Origin: a bacterium
GTDB taxonomy: Bacteria; Patescibacteriota; Minisyncoccia; UBA6257; GWB1-50-10
NCBI GenBank assembly: GCA_021813265.1
Contig: JAKALF010000027.1
Span: forward strand, 1 to 9,185
DNA length: 9,185 nucleotides
Direction: 5' to 3'
Shown: in pieces, positions 6,725-9,185 of the stretch
Layout of the letters: each line of letters starts with the position of its first letter
How positions within the stretch are numbered: the stretch's first letter is position 1
Program-made: the position numbers and the translations under genes
The notes under the pieces: generated by a model
What the model was told of the DNA's origin: nothing
The model's database searches: none
Seen by the model: only the letters and a program-made list of their open reading frames with translations

Positions 6725-7756
6725 ATGGCAAACGAGAAAATACGAAACTATTTCTTTTTTGGAATGCTTACGATAGCATTGATTTTCGCCTTTTTTATCG
6801 TTCTTCCTTATGTCGCGGGCATTATTATCGCTCTCACCTTCAGCATCATCGCGCATCCTTTTTACAGGAAGGTTGTGAGGTTCTGTCGAGGAAACAAAGG
6901 GATCGCGTCGTTTCTTACCATTCTCCTTATTCTCATTGTTATTGTTACTCCCATTGTTTTCCTTTCCATTCAGGTATTTGACGAGGCGATAGGGGCGTAC
7001 ACAAGTCTTTCTTCTGGAAATCACATAACCGTTTTACCCCAGCTCTCATGGCTTGATACCTATATCGGACTCTCATCTTATCTCGAGCATTTCGCGGAGA
7101 ACATCGGGCAATACATACAGCAAAGCGCCCTGTGGGTCGCTCAGAATCTTGGTTCCGTGTTTTCAAGCGTCGCTCAAATTGCCGTGAACGTGTTTGTGGG
7201 TATTTTTGCCCTGTACTATTTTTTGAAAGATGGGGACAAAATTCACGAGCTCATCATTTCCAAAAGCCCTCTTTCTGAAGAGCACACAAGCCAGATTTTC
7301 AAAAAAATGACGGTGGCGGTGAAGTCGGTTATTTCAGGAACGCTCTTTATAGCCCTCATTCAGGGCGTCGTGGCGGGTATCGGTTTTTTTATCCTCGGCG
7401 TTCCCCAGCCCGCTCTTTGGGGAATGATCACGGTTGTTACCGCCCTTATTCCCGCCGTTGGAACCATGATTACGGTTTTGCCCGCTACGGGATATCTTTT
7501 TTTTGTCTCGGGTCCTTGGTACGCCCTCGGCATGTTCTTGTGGGGAGCGTTCGTGGTGGGGATGATTGATAATGTCTTGCGTCCCAAACTTATCGAACGG
7601 CACATGAAGATTCACCCCTTCCTTATTTTCATAAGCGTATTGGGAGGAATCAGTTTTTTTGGTCCCTTGGGATTTATTTTAGGACCCTTGACCTTAAGTT
7701 TTCTCTTCGCCTTGTTTGAAATCTATTCCTCGTTCGTTGAATCCGAGAAGGAATAA
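6725..7756 (+). CDS. AI-2E family transporter (PerM/UPF0118 membrane protein)
   Basis: This is a polytopic inner-membrane protein of 343 residues. About eight hydrophobic segments are visible, roughly 9-28, 30-46, 60-82, 145-167, 203-225, 232-262, 265-283 and 298-335. A soluble stretch lies at about 84-140. Family marks are ALYYFLKDGD (162-171), the LIPAVG segment (241-246), IDNVLRPKLI (281-290), and the glycine-rich end with LGGISFFGPLGFILGP (306-321). The family name comes from a proposed autoinducer-2 exporter, but members differ in function and some are linked to ion transport, so the substrate is unknown. I choose ATG 6725 over an in-frame TTG at 6707, because the TTG would translate the -10 element and the shorter N-terminus (MANEKIRNYFFF) runs directly into helix 1. 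It has its own promoter and is probably separate from the repair operon. Confidence 0.88.
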   Translation: MANEKIRNYFFFGMLTIALIFAFFIVLPYVAGIIIALTFSIIAHPFYRKVVRFCRGNKGIASFLTILLILIVIVTPIVFLSIQVFDEAIGAYTSLSSGNHITVLPQLSWLDTYIGLSSYLEHFAENIGQYIQQSALWVAQNLGSVFSSVAQIAVNVFVGIFALYYFLKDGDKIHELIISKSPLSEEHTSQIFKKMTVAVKSVISGTLFIALIQGVVAGIGFFILGVPQPALWGMITVVTALIPAVGTMITVLPATGYLFFVSGPWYALGMFLWGAFVVGMIDNVLRPKLIERHMKIHPFLIFISVLGGISFFGPLGFILGPLTLSFLFALFEIYSSFVESEKE

Positions 7757-7803
7757 CCTTTTGGGCGCTTAGCGGAGGGTCTTTTATTTTTCCGTATTGT
7801 CAT
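7757..7803 (+). terminator. Short intergenic region with weak terminator-like and -10-like signals
   Basis: After the PerM-family stop, CGC-TTA-GCG (7766-7774) can form a very small hairpin, with weak outer pairing of CCTTTT (7757-7762) to GGAGGG (7774-7779) that competes for base 7774. A T-rich run (7780-7791) follows. This is at best a poor intrinsic terminator. GGAGGG lies 24 nt before the tgt ATG, too far for a normal ribosome site. TATTGT (7795-7800) is a 4/6 match to a -10 but sits only 3 nt before the ATG and has no convincing -35. How tgt is expressed is therefore unclear; readthrough and near-leaderless initiation both remain possible. Confidence 0.25.
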
Positions 7804-9024
7804 ATGCGTTTCACGGTTATTAAAAAAGACAAAGATACCGAAGCCCGTTTGGGCGTGTTTGAAACCGAACAGGGAACGTTTGAAACTCCCGTCTATGTTA
7901 TCGTGGGAACGCATGGAAAAGTGAAAACGCTCGATTCTTCCGATCTCTCCGCCACGAAAACACAGGCGGTTATTTCGAACGCCTATCATCTATGGAAAGA
8001 TCTCGGAGACGGTATCAGTTTCTTTCCGGGTCTTCGAAAAACCATTGGGAATGGTCTCCTCACCATGACCGACAGCGGAGGGTTCCAGGTTTTTTCTTTA
8101 GGTTTCGGGAGGGAACATGACATTGGGAAAGTGGGGTTTTTCCCCGGGGGAAAAAGGGGAGGAGAAAAAAACATCATTTCTGAAATACGGGCATTTTTGA
8201 GGACGCGCGTGGGAAGGACTCGCAACGAGAAAAATTGTGTTGTTATATCAAACCATGGCGTGCGTTTCTTTGATGAGGGAGAAAAATATCTGAATCCGGA
8301 ACTCTCCATTGAAATTCAGGAAAAACTCGGGGCTGATATCATATTCGCCTTTGACGAATGCACCTCTCCGTTTCATTCTTTTTCGTATACCAAAAAAGCC
8401 ATGGAACGCACTCATCGATGGGCGGTTCGTTCGCTTAAAGCGAAAACCAGAGACGATCAGTTTTTGTACGGAATCATCCAGGGCGGAGCGTTTAAGGATC
8501 TAAGAGTCGCGAGCTCAACATATATAGCGAATCTTCCCTTTGACGGATACGCTATTGGGGGATCGCTTGGAAATGTTAAGGCGGAGATGTTTCAAGTCGT
8601 CGATTGGGCTATACCCTATTTGAAAGGAAATCGCCCCGTTCATTTGTTGGGGATAGGAAGTATAGAGGATGTTTGGAAAGCCGTGGAGAGAGGAATAGAT
8701 ACCTTTGATTGCGTTATCCCTACCCGTGAAGCGCGGCACGGATCGCTTTGGACTTCTCGGGGAAGGTTTGATGTTACGAAAGGAAAATACATGAATGATG
8801 AGAGTCCCTTGGAAGAAGGATGCGCGTGTCCCGCGTGTTCTTCCGGAATCACAAAGGGAAAGCTTTATGAGCTTTTCAAAGAAAAAAATATGAAATCGGG
8901 ATATTATGCCACGCTTCATAACGTGTTTTTCTTCAATTCCCTTATGGAAAACATAAGGGAATCTATCCGGGGAGACAGATTTTTGGAGTTCAAGAAAGAG
9001 TTTCTTTCTCGTTTGAATTCTTAA
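7804..9024 (+). CDS. tgt: tRNA-guanine transglycosylase (queuine/preQ1 tRNA-ribosyltransferase)
   Basis: Tgt exchanges guanine-34 in the anticodon of GUN tRNAs (Asp, Asn, His, Tyr) for preQ1 or queuine. This is the base-exchange step of queuosine modification. In the 406-residue TIM-barrel protein I see the D90 motif TDSGGFQVFSL (89-99), substrate-binding D184 in FAFDECT (181-187), Q226 in GIIQGG (223-228), the nucleophile D302 in DTFDCVIPTR (299-308), and the zinc set C340, C342, C345 and H372. Two departures from the common bacterial form stand out. A basic insertion of about 40-45 residues lies between FSL and the GVRFF strand (about 103-148). The substrate loop reads GGSLGNV (252-258) instead of GGLAVGE. 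The start at ATG 7804 matches the usual family N-terminus. The identity is sure; the preference for queuine is an inference. Confidence 0.95.
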   Translation: MRFTVIKKDKDTEARLGVFETEQGTFETPVYVIVGTHGKVKTLDSSDLSATKTQAVISNAYHLWKDLGDGISFFPGLRKTIGNGLLTMTDSGGFQVFSLGFGREHDIGKVGFFPGGKRGGEKNIISEIRAFLRTRVGRTRNEKNCVVISNHGVRFFDEGEKYLNPELSIEIQEKLGADIIFAFDECTSPFHSFSYTKKAMERTHRWAVRSLKAKTRDDQFLYGIIQGGAFKDLRVASSTYIANLPFDGYAIGGSLGNVKAEMFQVVDWAIPYLKGNRPVHLLGIGSIEDVWKAVERGIDTFDCVIPTREARHGSLWTSRGRFDVTKGKYMNDESPLEEGCACPACSSGITKGKLYELFKEKNMKSGYYATLHNVFFFNSLMENIRESIRGDRFLEFKKEFLSRLNS

Positions 9025-9032
9025 GTTTTTAT

Positions 9033-9061
9033 TTGACAATCTCCTTGATTTTTGTTATTGT
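9033..9061 (+). promoter_or_regulatory. Strong sigma70-type promoter downstream of tgt
   Basis: A perfect TTGACA (9033-9038) is followed after exactly 17 bp by TATTGT (9056-9061, 4/6 to TATAAT). It starts only 8 nt after the tgt stop. The predicted transcription start is near 9068, giving a leader of about 74 nt before the next ATG at 9142. It is the best -35 in the window, so the cut-off gene is likely well expressed on its own. Confidence 0.7.
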
Positions 9062-9069
9062 TTTTTTAG

Positions 9070-9132
9070 ATGTTTATACATGCCTATTTGGAGTCTTGCC
9101 AAGGTGGCGGATGGAGGATAGGCGAAATATAA
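9070..9132 (+). CDS. Possible 20-codon leader ORF
   Basis: An ATG at 9070, two bases from the predicted transcription start, opens a 20-codon frame (MFIHAYLESC then GGGWRIGEI-like residues). It ends at TAA 9130-9132, and the stop overlaps the AAGGAG of the next gene by two bases. It would have to be translated leaderless. A second mini-ORF of 13 codons (MPIWSLAKVADGG) runs from 9080 to TAG 9119-9121 in another frame. Neither has a ribosome-binding site. Short open frames are common by chance, so this is only a possibility. Confidence 0.15.
   Translation: MFIHAYLESCQGGGWRIGEI
9082..9123 (+). promoter_or_regulatory. Possible structured 5' leader of the downstream gene
   Basis: GCCTAT (9082-9087) is perfectly complementary to ATAGGC (9118-9123), and two U-G pairs can extend the stem inward. 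Inside the loop, GCCA (9098-9101) can pair with TGGC (9105-9108) around AGG, or TTGG (9088-9091) with CCAA (9099-9102). The outer stem ends 7 nt before the Shine-Dalgarno. It does not match the consensus of a riboswitch class I know. It may be a leader fold or a chance pairing. Confidence 0.3.
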
Positions 9133-9136
9133 GGAG
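9131..9136 (+). promoter_or_regulatory. Canonical ribosome binding site of the last gene
   Basis: AAGGAG with 5 nt to the ATG at 9142 is the only textbook Shine-Dalgarno in the window. It fixes the start of the partial gene. The other genes have weak, distant or no such sites. Confidence 0.8.
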
Positions 9137-9141
9137 ATAAT

Positions 9142-9185
9142 ATGAAAAAGTCGCAGATCGTTTCCGGAATGAATTTTGGAGATCG
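9142..9185 (+). CDS. 5' end of an unidentified gene (truncated by the window)
   Basis: An ATG 5 nt after AAGGAG opens a frame reading MKKSQIVSGMNFGD up to the window edge, with no stop. The promoter, leader and ribosome site upstream all support a real start. Fourteen residues do not allow a family call, and I do not recognise it. The fragment has no hydrophobic signal-like stretch, though it is too short to exclude one further on. Confidence 0.65.
   Translation, partial: MKKSQIVSGMNFGD

Noticed and set aside
7757..7803. ATT at 7786 as a rare start for tgt, because GGAGGG (7774-7779) lies at a good distance.
   Set aside because: ATT starts are very rare, and the ATG at 7804 gives the expected family N-terminus.
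114..9024. Alternative genetic code (TGA as Gly or Trp), considered because of the CPR-like proteins.
   Set aside because: TGA ends uvrA, uvrC and nfo exactly where the next gene starts, and no in-frame TGA interrupts any conserved protein.
9098..9124. Stretch starting GCCAAGGTGGCGGA resembles the 5' end of a tRNA-Leu.
   Set aside because: No anticodon arm, no T-loop GTTCGAATC-like element and no 3' acceptor complement appear in the remaining bases, and a good ribosome site and ATG follow. Probably chance or part of a leader fold.
1..9185. Mobile elements, CRISPR arrays, toxin-antitoxin or defence genes.
   Set aside because: No transposase, inverted-repeat ends, regularly spaced repeats or defence-type domains are seen; the window is housekeeping-like.

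Overview
The window reads as a compact, gene-dense bacterial chromosome segment. The best fit is a Candidate Phyla Radiation (Patescibacteria, probably Parcubacteria-like) genome. The reasons are unusually small versions of normally long proteins (UvrA 846 aa, UvrC 402 aa), a Tgt with a basic insertion and a G-G-S-L-G substrate loop, almost no spacing between genes, and few Shine-Dalgarno sites. TAA, TAG and TGA all end genes, so the standard bacterial code 11 applies, not the TGA-recoded code of Gracilibacteria/SR1. The lineage is inferred from family memory, not from a search. All complete genes are on the + strand. No mobile element, CRISPR array, rRNA or complete tRNA is visible.

Region 1 (1-6692) is a probable single operon. 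A sigma70-like promoter (37-65) is followed by uvrA, uvrC and nfo (endonuclease IV), a DUF192 protein and a GlcD-type FAD-binding oxidoreductase. The first four genes are joined by three 4-bp ATGA stop/start overlaps, and the fifth starts 9 bases later. The operon joins nucleotide excision repair (damage recognition and dual incision) with AP-site repair. Two genes of unknown connection to repair follow.

Region 2 (about 6693-7756) is one membrane protein of the AI-2E/PerM (UPF0118) family. A perfect TATAAT lies so close to the ATG that the mRNA is probably leaderless.

Region 3 (7757-9024) is tgt, the tRNA-guanine transglycosylase of the queuosine pathway. Its active-site loop resembles that of queuine-using rather than preQ1-using enzymes. 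Region 4 (9025-9185) holds a good TTGACA-type promoter, a leader of about 74 nt with a possible stem and an overlapping mini-ORF, a canonical AAGGAG ribosome binding site, and the first codons of a gene cut by the window edge.

The most interesting content is not a new gene cassette but a pattern of protein reduction and substitution. UvrA lacks the insertion domain in its first zinc module. UvrC lacks both an internal segment and the helix-hairpin-helix tail, and has His at the first of four positions reported as Fe-S ligands. Tgt looks adapted to salvaged queuine.
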